Shown: positions 22,566-33,637 of the stretch, one piece after another
Numbering within the stretch: position 1 is the first letter of the stretch
Layout of the letters: each line of letters begins with the position of its first letter
Assembly: GCA_015680685.1 (NCBI GenBank)
Contig: MNCI01001017.1
Span: 1,248 to 65,247, forward strand
Reading direction: 5' to 3'
Length of the DNA: 64,000 bases
Source of the DNA: Gnetum montanum
Lineage: Eukaryota > Streptophyta > Gnetopsida > Gnetales > Gnetaceae
Notes under the pieces: generated by a model
Databases searched by the model: none
Told to the model about the DNA's origin: nothing
Seen by the model: only the letters and a program-made list of their open reading frames with translations
Program-made: the position numbers and the translations under genes

Positions 22566-24905
22566 ATGTCTTCTTCACACAAAAGTGCTTCATTGCTTAG
22601 AAACAACACTATAGATAGTTGGCAGCACAACACACATAACCAAAATCCACCAATTCCTCAACAATTTCATGTGGTATATATTCACCATGATGAATATGTA
22701 CCTAACTTTACTTTTATTCTTCATCAAGATGAGCAACTATGTTGGAGAGATTTTGAGGGTAACATAGTGTTACCTCCAGATCGAGCAGTCCCCAACATGC
22801 TCCTTCATGCTCTTGCACAAATAGGCATGTGAAAATTATATGCAGAGTACATTGCATGCAATTATAACACAAGGGACTACCATCCCACAAAAGCGCAACA
22901 TTAACGGGACTTGAGATAGGAGAGTTACCACACATCGTTGAATGGAAAAGGCTGCCATAATGCTTCACTTGTCATAAGAGAAATTAATTGTGGTGAACCT
23001 ATTTCAATAGGTTCCCCACAAAGCGAGGTTCCCCCTCCTAATGATGGTGAGGAGGTGGTGTATCAGAACCTTCACTACATGATTCACAACCCTGGTTCTG
23101 ATTTCCACGAACACTAGGTGTTTAACGAGGAAACACAAACACATGATAAGGATGAGCATTCTGATTGTCATCACGATCGGGATCGAGACCATTGAAGAGA
23201 AGGTAGGAAACATCGTCATGGTGATGGTTCTCCTCCTTCTTCACCTTCATCACTACATTCATCCTCTCCTTCAGTATCAAGATGCAGTCATAAGGAACCT
23301 AACCATAAGAATAAGGGTAAACAAAGTGAGAAACCTTGATGAGAGAGTCGAGAGCAAGAACGAGGGCACTCTAGAGAACCACGACATGGAAAAAGGGAAA
23401 GTAGGGAACTGAGTAGACATCACAAATGCTATGAAAGAAATGACCATGAAGAACCCCTACTTGCAACCCGAAGCATGTTAGACATCACGGAGGCTGTAAG
23501 AATTCCTACAAGGCACCGAAAAGATAGCAGGATCAAATGATTAGACATGAATAATATCTTATGATTTGAGGGGGGATACAAAGCTGATCCTCAAAACCAC
23601 TTATAAGCATTTCACGATGCTTGTGCCTTGTAGAATATCAAGAAAGAATGGAAAAAATTAAAGTTGTTCCCAAGGACACTGATAAAAGAAGCGGAAAGCT
23701 GGTACCGATCCTTAAAATTAGAATCCATTCAAAGGTGGAGTACGATGCTAGAACTTTTTAACGATAGGTATCAAACATACTCCCAGGTGTCCAACCTATG
23801 AAAGAAAATCCAAGGATGGAAGCAAGGAACTCATGAACTGTTGGATGCTTCCATGGGCCAATACTATGCATTTTCACATCGTTGCCTGGGCCACAGTTAT
23901 TCGCAGCAGGATCAACTATGCCATCTTGTAGATGGACTTAGGCATGAAACCAGGAGAACCCTTGGAATGTATTCCCAAGGGAGATTACCAAAGCTTAGGT
24001 CCCATCAGGTTTATAGATTGTTGGAGCAAGTAGCTAAGGAAGAAGGGGATCTATGTAAGAGAGAAAGTGCAGAAGAGTACAATAGCAATCCTTCCCTCTG
24101 AAAAAGGGGAGTAAGATTATGTGAGGAGGAGGAAGAGTCACCACTCAAGGAGATGGTGAATAGGAAAACCTTGCCACTCCAAAAAGTAACAACAGAATTG
24201 TCGATGAAGGTAGATCAAATGTAGGACTCCTTAGATAGTAGATTTGAAACCGTTCTCAAAATCATAGAGGAGTCTAAGGAGTGAAGTAGTGACTATGATA
24301 AAAAGAAAAAGAGGGATTTGAGCCATGCACATAAAAAAGGTAAGGATAAAATGGCTATCACTAAAGAGGTTTTGGATTCTGATATGGACAATGACGGTGG
24401 ATGTGATATATGCCAGTATGACCATCCTAAGGGAAGTTGCTTAGTAATCTCACATTTGCAAGAGTCTAGGGTGTATGCACTTAACCCATGACTTAAAAAA
24501 TGGCAAACACCCTGATGGTTACCTTATCCCCAAGGTAACCCAAGGCATTTTTACCAACCATTAACGTATTATCCAATTGGAACTCTGTCACAACCTATTG
24601 AGCAACACCAGCAGTGGCAATACCCACAGTCATGGGGGATGCCATTGCTAAGGCAACAATACCCTTACCGACAACCGGATCCATATGGCTATTACGTGAA
24701 GTACCCAATCTCTCCATGTGACTCTGTTGGTCACGTGAGACCACAACATCACTACCAAGCTTGGGAGTATCATAGGACTCCTTCTCCTAGGGGAGACACA
24801 CCACATACATACCATCCTCCAAATCCATCCGCAACTCTCACACCGATAGCTCCGTTACCACCCTTTCCAGCAATGCAAGGGGAACTCCCCACTCAACCGT
24901 AGCAA
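22566..24905 (+). pseudogene. Element B gag (decayed)
   Basis: Starts MSSSHKSASLL at 22566. An open N-terminal run to 22829 contains YVPNFTFILHQDE. A charged Ser/Arg/His-rich part follows (23080-23420). The Gag core has SWYRSLKLESIQRW in one frame and, from 23770, the stretch TMLELFNDRYQTYSQVSNL. It then has an open run at 23841-24101 (DGLRHETRRTLGMYSQGRL). A zinc-knuckle variant CDICQYDHPKGSC (about 24400-24440, spacing C-2-C-3-H-4-C instead of the usual C-2-C-4-H-4-C) precedes SHLQES. A Pro/Gln/Tyr-rich tail (24560-24900) includes the open run 24639-24902. Several frameshifts are present. Confidence 0.8.
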
Positions 24906-24929
24906 CGGAATGCTACAGGAGTTGTAAAC

Positions 24930-25720
24930 CTTCAACCCACTATTGGTTTTGACAACCGCACAAAGTGAAGACCTTTCTCCAGAACCAACAACCCAAAAAA
25001 GCTCTCACGACCACAAGTGGTTGAGTCTCTGAACACTTCTCTATCAAATAAGGCTTCAAACCTCCCTTCAAACCAAAAATAGAGCTCAACACACATGGTT
25101 ATGTTAACACATACTGTCACTAACTGGATTAAGGAGGGCCACATTCCCAAAAAATTTGTAGACCTCGGAAGTCCTTTAATCTATCTCCAAGTCGCTGGGA
25201 ATGAACCATGTAAAGCTCTTCTAGATTCAGGTTCTAGAGTAAACTTAATATCACAAGAGATGTATAAAGCCTAGAACTTGCCTCCACTAAAGAAGAGCAA
25301 TATTCACTTAGAGCTGGATGACCAGTCCATCACTGTTCCCTTGGGACTTGTGGAGGACATTATTATCACTGTATGTGGTTGGTCATATCTAGCTAATTTC
25401 CTGATGATACAAGTAAACAATGACAAAGGGGACTTCCCAATAATAATGGGAAGGACATGACTAAGTATCATAAACACATGCCTAGGAATCCACAATCTTT
25501 CCCTAGAAATATCTAAGGAAAACACTTTTGGGAAGATCGAGAGGAAGAAGGTTCCATGCATCACATATAGTGATATAGGGTGTGATAGCATACATGAATG
25601 TTTAACATTGCCTGCATGCAACCGGTGTGCCCAAGAAATTAACATACAAAAATGCCTATATGTAGAAACCACACAAAAAGAGAACACCTAGTGGTTGACA
25701 CCTAATCAAGAGAACAACTC
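24930..25720 (+). pseudogene. Element B aspartic protease
   Basis: Keeps an intact active-site motif LLDSGSRVNLISQEMY (D-S-G at about 25220-25235), then NLPPLKKSNIHLELDD and GDFPIIMGRT (25428-25460). An open run covers 25278-25460, and the frame continues with few stops to about 25690 (VPCITYSDIGCD). This is the least damaged protease of the Athila-like copies. Directly afterwards the element jumps to the post-integrase region, so a Gag-PR product would have lacked RT. Confidence 0.8.
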
Positions 25721-27329
25721 ACCAACATGGATGGAACTAAATGGGGGAACAACTTACGCCCACGTTGAAAGCATAGATGCACTGGAGTAGGAGTGTCACC
25801 AACTTCCAACCCTTAACCTCAATAGAGGGAAGCTAAAAATTCCTAACAACCTCAAAAAAGCACTCTGATAAGAGATTACTAGTTAATATGCAACTAACCA
25901 AACCTTACCATGAATCTAGAACGGTCAATGCACCTAACACATCGGAGATAGGACAACCTCACTCATTATTTTAGATCTCCTTTCAACTTAGTCATGGGGG
26001 AGATGGCCACCTATGCTGATTAGTCAAGGCCCTTAGTTTCTTTTAAAATTTTTGTTTTACAAATTTCTTTAACTTTTCTTATTTTTGTTTTGCGGCATCG
26101 TTCATACTTCTTCATTTATTTGTGTGTTTATTTATTTAGTTTTGTTAGGATTTGTCACTTAATAAGTGCTCTAAAGATGGTATGAACTGTATTCCATTGA
26201 TTGCTAATGTTTGGTTTTTACCTTTAAGTTATGATGTTGATACTAAGGTATGGTTATTTTGATATAATAGGCAATGAGTCCACGTCATCCATACATCCAT
26301 GAATTTCTATGGTCTTTCTTGGCTTGGAATTGTATAGTCCCCTTCCTTAAACAATAAGAACTATCAACGAATTGGTGATTGGGTATTTCTCAAGCTAAGG
26401 AAGGACTTAAGGATTGAAAAGGGTGTGACTTCAAGGGAACTTGATGCATTTGTGCTGGCCATTCTCTTGGATGCTTGGATGTTTTCTTCTTGAGTTTTCT
26501 CTACCATTCTGACGATTGCTCCATTCTCGAGAAGCTAAGCTAAAAAAAATAATAAGTCTTTGCATGGTGTGGTTCTCATGCAAAAAAAAAAAAAAAACAC
26601 GAGTGAGAATTCAAAACACACCCTGTAAACGAAATAATCATCTAGGCTATGAGCACTAGTTATGGAACTAAACAAAAATGTTCCCTCTAACTAAGGCCCT
26701 TCCGCGCTTCCTACTTTCTCCTTTTTTGTTCGTTAGAATGGTGGTGACTTTTTAGTGGAGGCATTCTTGTTGCTTTATGTGGATGGATTGGCCAAATGTA
26801 TTAATGAAAAGTCACTGGTTGTGGTTGGTTTGAGGCTGGATTTGGAATGCGATCTACTCAGTCACATTAACCATTAACACATAAGGGGTTGTACACCATC
26901 TTGTTCTTGAGACTCTATTCCATTCTCTTCTTTCCATCATTCTTTCTCCATTTTCCACCTCATTGCTAGTTGTATCAATAGTCCATATTTTGGTTGATGC
27001 ATTGTTTTCTTTTTGGTAAATTCTTGTGGTTAAGACTTTAGCTCTTGCGTCCAAATGACATTTCCAGAGCTTACGGACTCTTTGAATGTGGGATTGTTAG
27101 GGCATTAAGGACATGAGCTTGGTTTGGGGAGGACCCACTAGCATTCCACTTTGGTGCATCCATTAATTTCTTTCCCTTAAAAATTTCCGCAATCACCATT
27201 TATTTTGTTCATCTCCATCTTTGACATCCATTTTATCAGCATTACCATTTTTTCCTTTTCTCCATCTTTCTTATTCCTTATATTCTTCCATTCTCTCACT
27301 ACCAGAGGTTTGCTCTCAGTCATGGGGGT
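25721..27329 (+). other. Element B deletion junction, post-integrase signal and non-coding stretch
   Basis: 25721-25975 is a short remnant without pol motifs. The signal CTTAGTCATGGGGGAGATGG (25987-26006) follows, then a T-rich tract (26035-26150). Non-coding sequence corresponds to A 9500-10520, including TTTGCATGGTGTGGTTC and CTAACTAAGGCCC. The conserved block TTTGGGGAGGACCCAC is at 27123-27138. A second copy of the G-rich signal, CTCAGTCATGGGGG, is at 27314-27327. No gene seen. Confidence 0.65.
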
Positions 27330-27776
27330 CCTGGTCCAATTTTTTTGATTTTTTCTTAGCCCCTACATCTCAGGTAGTCATCAGTATTATATCTCTAGAT
27401 CTGCATTAGCCATATCACAACTTAGCCAATGGACCTTACACTGAGGCAAAGTATCAACTACATTGTGACTTATTTACAGCTAATATAAGACTGTGTTGTG
27501 TGTGCAGATGGAAATCATACACCAATGGATTGGATCTACAGGGAACACTTGGAATGGACTGGTGCTGAAGTAGTTATGTAAGGAACAAGATTGATGATGT
27601 GCTTATGGATGGACAATGAAAAGCGTAATCTTGGCATCGATAGCAACATACCTCAACTACCAAATAAGGCTAGATGTTAAATGTGTTTAGTGTTCACTCT
27701 TGTTGTCATGAACACTAATTTTTTCATGTATTGTAATGATGATCCATTCACATGTCATCGCATTCACCATTAGTAT
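27330..27776 (+). pseudogene. Element B ORF2 remnant
   Basis: About 0.4 kb remains between the second G-rich signal and the insertion point of C. Its last ~100 bp (TTGTCATGAACACTAA onward) correspond to element A 14290-14330, just after the ORF2 stop. So nearly all of ORF2 and the internal promoter were deleted. The right continuation is 38272-38350. Confidence 0.5.
27772..27776. repeat. Target site duplication of element C, left copy (AGTAT)
   Basis: AGTAT here and at 38267-38271 flank element C exactly. Across the join, element B sequence continues in line with element A. Confidence 0.85.
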
Positions 27777-28695
27777 TGATGAGTGGCAAGGTACCCCTAC
27801 ACTCAACCATATGAACATGAGCATTGGATGCGCGATCTGGTCAAACTCCACAGACGGACTAGTTGTGGCATCTAGAAAGTTAGCCTTAGGTTGCAGTTTG
27901 TTGTCTTCCCACCTAGACTAGTATTAGCTTTATCATGTATGGTTTAGTCTAGAGTGAAGTGTATGATGTGTTTTCTAATCTAATGCTACTCCTAAAGGAA
28001 ATGGAAGATAATATTAACTAATCTAAGAAAGAGAGGATGAGAGAGAATCTAGCTAGCCTAAGTGCAATGAGCATCCATTCCCTGATTATTTGTATACATC
28101 TTGGACTTTGTGCATGACTACCACTGGGATTACCAAGTGCCGATCCTGGGTATGCTACTAGGTTACCAAGTAGTCACACTTAAATGCTCATAATCAAGTC
28201 GTACTCATTCCACATTTAACATGAGTTTAAGGGTGAGAGAGATTAATTAGGAAAGTAGTAAATGAAAAGTAAATAAATAATTAATCTAAGTGAATGCTGC
28301 AATTTTGAAGTAATATCAATCTTTATTGCCCGTCATGTGCATGTCCAAGTACGTCACACTTGAAGAAAGGATGTTGTACAATTACATTCACCACACTATG
28401 AGCATACATTGGGAGGAAAGGTGTTGAGAGAAAGAAATTAAAATACTTAGAATAAAACTAACTTACTAACTAATGATCTCCTAGAACAAGGAAGGCTACC
28501 TCTTATTTATAGAAATTGAGGCAGGTTGTGATATCGCGTACACGATATCGCGGGGGCGAACGTGATATTGTGGCTGATGCGATATCGTGGCTCTAATAAC
28601 TAGGCCTGATAGACCATATCTTGTATCAGGGATCTAATAATAGGACTCTAATAATTTTTCTTTGATAACAAGGCTTAACAGACCATGACTCATCA
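27777..28695 (-). repeat. Element C 3' LTR
   Basis: 919 bp, on the top strand TGATGAGTGG to GACTCATCA. On the minus strand the U3 words (28525-28600, GATATCGCG type) stand upstream of the TATA box TTTCTATAAATAAG (28502-28515). TTACCAAGT-type words, the complement of TTGGTAATCC, lie at 28130-28172. Confidence 0.9.
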
Positions 28696-28712
28696 TACCC
28701 CCATGACTGAAT
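28696..28712 (-). other. Polypurine tract, element C
   Basis: Minus strand TTCAGTCATGGGGGTA directly before the LTR start TGATGAGTC. Confidence 0.8.
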
Positions 28713-28907
28713 AACAACTCGTCCTTGAGTCAAAGAAAGTGAGGAACAAGTTCAATTGATTACACAATGGATAGGCATGGAATTATTGACTGACTAGGAA
28801 TTTATTCATGCCATAGTGGAGGATTAAACAAAATTGAGACACAACACAAAAGAAAATCCTATGATTACAAAATTGAATGGAACTCATGTAGTTCCTGGTG
28901 GCGGTGG

Positions 28908-29651
28908 CTACTCCATGGGTGTCTTTCCCTTTTCTTGCGTTCTAGGTCTTGGGATTTGATGGCATTGAAGTGTGGCCTGGAGTTTCTCCTCTTGTAAGGC
29001 CTTAAGTGCTTTAGCATGTGTGTAAGTTTGCGCTTGTGCCATAGAGGCATCCCAGTTAGCCTTCGCTTTTTCTTCCTCCACCCTTTTATTCTCTGTCAAT
29101 AGTTTATTAAGTTGCTCAATTCTGTAAGTGTCCAGCTGATTCTGAGCAACCTTTGGCCCTCTATTCGGAAGGTTTAATACTTCTGAAATGGCTTAAATAA
29201 AGAAATTGATAGTCACACCAAAATTACTAACTATGGTGCCTTCTTTTTTATTGTGCCAAAATTGGTACATTTCCCCTAAGTACCAAGCATCGCTTTCAGA
29301 GAGGGTAGGCCATAATGGGGACCCTTTGAGGTGATCCTTAACGACCTCCAAAGCAAATTCTACGAAAGTTCTAAAGTTTAATTCCATGATCACTACAATG
29401 AATATGGATCTTTCATGGATGGTCTGAACACAATCCTAGCGCAACGTGAGATATCGTCCTTGTTCAGACGTTGTAGTAGCTCCTCCTTCCACCTGCCTTG
29501 ATTGTACAGTAGAAGGGTCTTTTTGGTGGATACTAAATGATTGTTCCTCCTTCTCTACATGTTGTTTGGTAGGAGCTTGTCCTTCACCTCTCCTAGGTCT
29601 TTTGATCGCACCTTAAGCAGGACCTTCTTGTTGTCCGCATTTCGAGGCCAT
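28908..29651 (-). pseudogene. Element C ORF2, internally deleted
   Basis: ATG at 29651 (MASKCGQQ), stop at 28908 (KTPME), about 248 codons with a few stops and shifts. N-terminal basic stretch GAIKRPRRGEGQAPTKQ could be a nuclear localisation signal. It is followed by VIMELNFRTFVEF and DAWYLGEMYQFW, the best preserved copy of this block. Then QLDTYRIEQLNKLLTENKRV leads into a coiled-coil stretch, ANWDASMAQAQTYTHAKALK, that also occurs in element G at 39595-39650. Compared with the ~940-codon A and D versions, the Transposase_32-like centre is missing. A shortened protein might have kept the terminal parts. Function unknown. Confidence 0.7.
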
Positions 29652-30124
29652 TTGCAATCACATGGACCAATTGTTAGTAACGTTGTTACCAAGGTTAGGT
29701 TATACCTTACTACTTGCCTTAATATATTTACTTTATTTCCATGTGATATTGCCCAAAAGACTATAATAATGAGTCTATTTTACTTAGGTGGTTTCCAATT
29801 TTAAGTTCCTGGTGTACCAAAAGGGATTAAAATGATTTTTTTGGCATAATTATTCTAAATGTTATAGCTAATTACCCTGGATAATGTCCTTTGGGTGATG
29901 ATAAATTCAAAAAAAATTTAGACACTATTTGGCAGGTATCCCTTTCCCATGACTAAGCTAAACACTCCAGGTTCAAGCAGGTTCAGACAGAATTAAAATC
30001 GGAGTACCAGCGAGCGAGATATAGGTAGAAAAGCAAGGGTGTCACACTCACGAGTCGTAGAGAAAAATTTGAAAAACTCCCCCATGTGATGTGTGGAAAA
30101 TGAGGCTAAGTGTTGCAAGAGTGC
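29652..30124 (-). other. Leader between internal promoter and ORF2 of element C
   Basis: No gene seen. On the minus strand it contains AGCTTAGTCATGGGA (29943-29957), the second copy of the G-rich signal. The sequence up to the ORF2 ATG ends GTGATTGCAAATGG, where G has an intact CAG acceptor. This is consistent with a leader that was once spliced. Confidence 0.5.
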
Positions 30125-30240
30125 CACCTATTTATAGGTTTTATGGGATACAATATCGTGTATGATACATCGCGTATGCGATATCGCGTCGGTCGCAATA
30201 TCACGTACACGATATCACGGCCTATTAATGTTGGGCACCA
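30125..30240 (-). promoter_or_regulatory. Element C internal promoter-like module
   Basis: On the minus strand, CCGTGATATCGTGTACGTG and GACGCGATATCGCATACGCG words (30150-30228) precede the TATA box AAACCTATAAATAGGTG (30126-30142). The words are the same as in the element's own LTR U3. Sequence downstream of the TATA box differs from the LTR, so this is a separate module. It points at ORF2, about 480 bp away. Confidence 0.65.
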
Positions 30241-31639
30241 CAAAAATATTGAATTTTTTAGGGATTTCTTGAAATAAACATTGTAACTTAGGAAATTGGA
30301 CTATTGTTAAAGGTTTCTAGGGTAATTTCATTAATTTGAAAGGCATAATTAATTACGATGGTGTGGAATTTATCAATAAGGACCTCGGATGGTAGAGAAA
30401 AAGGCTATGTGATGGTTCATAGGAATGTTGAATCAGAGGAATAGTAATAAGGGAAAGAAAATCGTTGGCAATATGCTAAGGATAATAAATGGTATGTGGA
30501 AGATGGGTCATGAGTGCAAATTACAAAAATTACGTAAGTGGGTCCTCCCCAAAGCAAGTTCCAACCTTTAATGCCCTTGCGTAACCACACTTAAAAGTGT
30601 TTGTGGGCACTCGAAGGGTTAAATGTAATGCACACTAGTTCCACAAACACACACATGTAAATATCACCGGGATGAGGTGAGAATTCTACGCTATAAGAGA
30701 CACAATCTATAATTACATGAACAACGAGATGAGATGGGGTATAGAAGGGATTGTAGAGATTGAAACATGAGGTAACTGACCTAGGGCACAATGAATCCTA
30801 CGTGTAAAGCATAATTAATGTGTCATTAACCAGTCATTCCAAGATCAGGACCAAGTCCATTCTTCTGATCAGTGACACCGCATTGTTTCATCCCATGATG
30901 AGCAACTATGAGAGTATGAAAACAACAAGGCATACGATCACTTGACATTTTGTTCAAGGGAGGAGTGATGTTTGTTTTATGGTACTTTGTGTTTTTTTTC
31001 CTCTCTTCTCTTTTTTTTCTCAATTGTTGAATCCAGAGAAACTGCCAACCTTCAGGCATGGATGCATGTCTTTCTAGTGGGACCCCCTAGAATAGCATTG
31101 GATTTTTAATTGCCTTTTGATTACTCTTACTCCCATTTTTTGTTAGATCTACAAGGATCTTAGTACAACCACATTGCATGACAACTCCCATAGACGTTAC
31201 CAAAGAGAACCTGCAAGTTTCCTTGATGTCACATCCTAATCATTCCCTCTTGGTTCATCCTTCTTCATTCTGGGTACAATGAACACAAAATTAATTTTAA
31301 GTTTTAAGAATTTCAAGAATATCATTGTACCCTCGAACAAAACCTCTTATTTGTAGAGTGGATGAGTGGGTGTAATGGGCTCATTATCCAAATAATTGAT
31401 CGTTCGAGACTCAATAACATAGAACACACCTCAACCAACGATCCACATGAGTGCTTTATTTGTATATGAGATTACTTACAAAAATGTAAAAAGATAAAAG
31501 GACAAAAAGGCAAAACAAGAAATTGAAAAACGAAAAACTGTAAAACAAAAAGTTGTAAAATTAAAGAAAATGAAAAAGGTTATTAATCCTGCTTGTTATT
31601 AGAATGGGGGGTATCCCCCATAACTGAGTAGTTGAGGAT
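30241..31639 (-). other. Non-coding stretch of element C with conserved block and post-integrase signal
   Basis: No gene seen. The conserved block is on the top strand at 30536-30556 (AAGTGGGTCCTCCCCAAAGC). Around 30960-31030 is a pyrimidine-rich run matching the purine tract of the other copies. The A-rich run at 31470-31600 is the minus-strand T-rich tract. The G-rich signal CTCAGTTATGGGGGATA (minus) lies at 31613-31629. Confidence 0.6.
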
Positions 31640-33497
31640 GGCAAGGATTAATAAATGGAAGATGAGGATCCTTGCATGTTGGAAATATTAGGACTTGGTC
31701 ATACTTACCCCATCGAGGTTCACACACTTGATTATAGTAAGCATAGTGGGGCAATTTTTGAGATGTGGTCCCCAGATAAAGAGTTGACCCACTATGATAT
31801 TTAGGACTGTTAGATGGTATCCAAGGATAATGATGTTACCTCCCATGGCTGTGTTCATTAGGATGTATGGTTGTTGGAGTGTTAATTGGTGGCCTTGATG
31901 AAGTAACATGAGGTGTTGGGTTCGAAGATAAGGGTGCATCACAGTGTGGGACTTGTGCTTAGTTGGAGAATGCAATGGCCTTGGAATTGTGTTATCCCTT
32001 CTTACGGTCATGTTTAAAGAAGGGACGCTTTTGATGTTGCTGAGGTCTCTCACTGTTGTTGGTAGTAGCAGCACAAGTAACATTCGTGGGTTGTTGCTGT
32101 GGTGCAAGAACCTTAGAAGTAGGTGGTGGTGATGTAGAAGGAGGGAAAGGATGAGAATGTTGAAAATGAGAAGAAGTGTAGGATACACAAGGTGGTGGTT
32201 GTGTTGAAGGCATGGGCTAATAGTATTGAGGAGAATGGTAATGTGGTGAGATAGAGTATGTTGACCCAGCTGGGGAAATAGGATGTTAAATGTGATAAGT
32301 ATTTGGATTCGTAGGATACGAAGGGTGTCTCCAGTTTAGGGGTGGCTTCCCTCATGACTGGGATTTTTTCCACTGTGATCAAATAAAGTATCTCTATATG
32401 AACTCTAGGTGTAACATGTTTCCCCAATGCTCATTTAAATGTAACAAGACTAGGCATTGGCCCTTGAGGTGATCGTACAGGCAAATGTTGCATTCATACA
32501 TATGATTGGCAATTGAGCTTTTATTTTCCTTATCCCTTCTTGCGATTGTCTACTGATACTTTGTCCTACTTCTTGGGTTGTCAAAAATCTATCTCCAATG
32601 ATATCAATATATTATCCACACTTTTTATACGTCCATTTCAACATCTTATTGATCTTTGCCTCGACTTCTTCTAACTATTGTTGTATTGGAAAAGATGGTT
32701 CTTTCACCTTAAGATTGGTTGATTTCTCCTTTTTATGATCATGGACCTTTGTTAAGTTGAGATTTTGGTCCCATTGATGTTTTTCAACACTCTCCCATCT
32801 AGCCAATTCTCCTTCTTCTTTTGCTACCCACTTAACAAGCTCTTGGACTTGATGGATTCGTAGTTCATAAAGTTGACCTTGGGAATACATCCCTAGGGTT
32901 GCTCTTGTTGCATCATGAAGCCCATTAATGATATGGTACATTAGTCTTTCCTCGGAAAACCCATGGCTTGGATAATTTTTTAATAGTGAATAATATCTTT
33001 CTAAGGCCATGTCCAAGGGTTCATGTTTTGCATGTTTCAACTCTTGGATTTGTGTCGTTAAGGTTGAGACTCTTGTGTAGGTTTGATATCTTTCATTAAA
33101 TAGTTCTACCATTGTTGGCCAATGTTGTATTAAATTTGGTTTTAATGATCTATACCATACTTTTNNNNNNNNNNNNNNNNNNNNNNNNNNNNNNNNNNNN
33201 NNNNNNNNNNNNNNNNNNNNNNNNNNNNNNNNNNNNNNNNNNNNNNNNNNNNNNNNNNNNNNNNNNNNNNNNNNNNNNNNNNNNNNNNNNNNNNNNNNNN
33301 NNNNNNNNNNNNNNNNNNNNNNNNNNNNNNNGTAAGTTATGCTTTCATGCATTGGGATGATGTTGCCTTCATTTATGTTTATAAGAAACCTCCACCTCGG
33401 GTTGCATACTTCAATCTTTATTGTCATATAGTTCATTGGTTCTCCAATGAACTTCCTCACTAGGTGTGGCATTATTATTGTCTGGTAGAAGAGGCAT
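31640..33497 (-). pseudogene. Element C gag
   Basis: Begins at ATG 33497 (MPLLPDNNNATPSEEVHW, which differs from the A/B start), then an N gap (33165-33331). The Gag core is intact from about 33164 to 32675 and includes WYRSLKPNLIQHWPTMVELF, ERYQTYTRVSTLTTQIQEL and GLHDATRATLGMYSQGQLYE. This long open frame is the best preserved Gag core here. Beyond 32670 come a damaged knuckle region, a Pro/Ser/Thr-rich tail (about 32210-32060) and a basic end KRPFFKHDRKKG near 32000. No protease follows. Confidence 0.8.
33165..33331. other. Assembly gap (167 Ns)
   Basis: Run of N inside the gag of element C. The reading frame appears open across it, but the gap length may be nominal. Confidence 0.99.
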
Positions 33498-33619
33498 GGT
33501 TGTGAAATTGTGTGTGAATTTATATGTGACTTTTAATAATTATTTATTTTTAAAAGATATATAGTTAATTCCGATACAACGACCTTGTATGATATAACTA
33601 ATCTAGATAACTAGCACCG

Positions 33620-33637
33620 TCCCCAGCAATGGTGCCA
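33620..33637 (-). other. Primer binding site, tRNA-Asp type, element C
   Basis: Minus strand TGGCACCATTGCTGGGGA, 15 of 18 matches to the tRNA-Asp complement. One base from the LTR end at 33639. Confidence 0.85.

Noticed and set aside
32113-32427. 104-codon minus-strand ORF with Phe/Ser-rich C-terminus
   Set aside because: Overlaps the gag C-terminal region of C. The Pro/Thr-rich frame next to it (32213-31992) fits Gag better, so this is a shadow frame.
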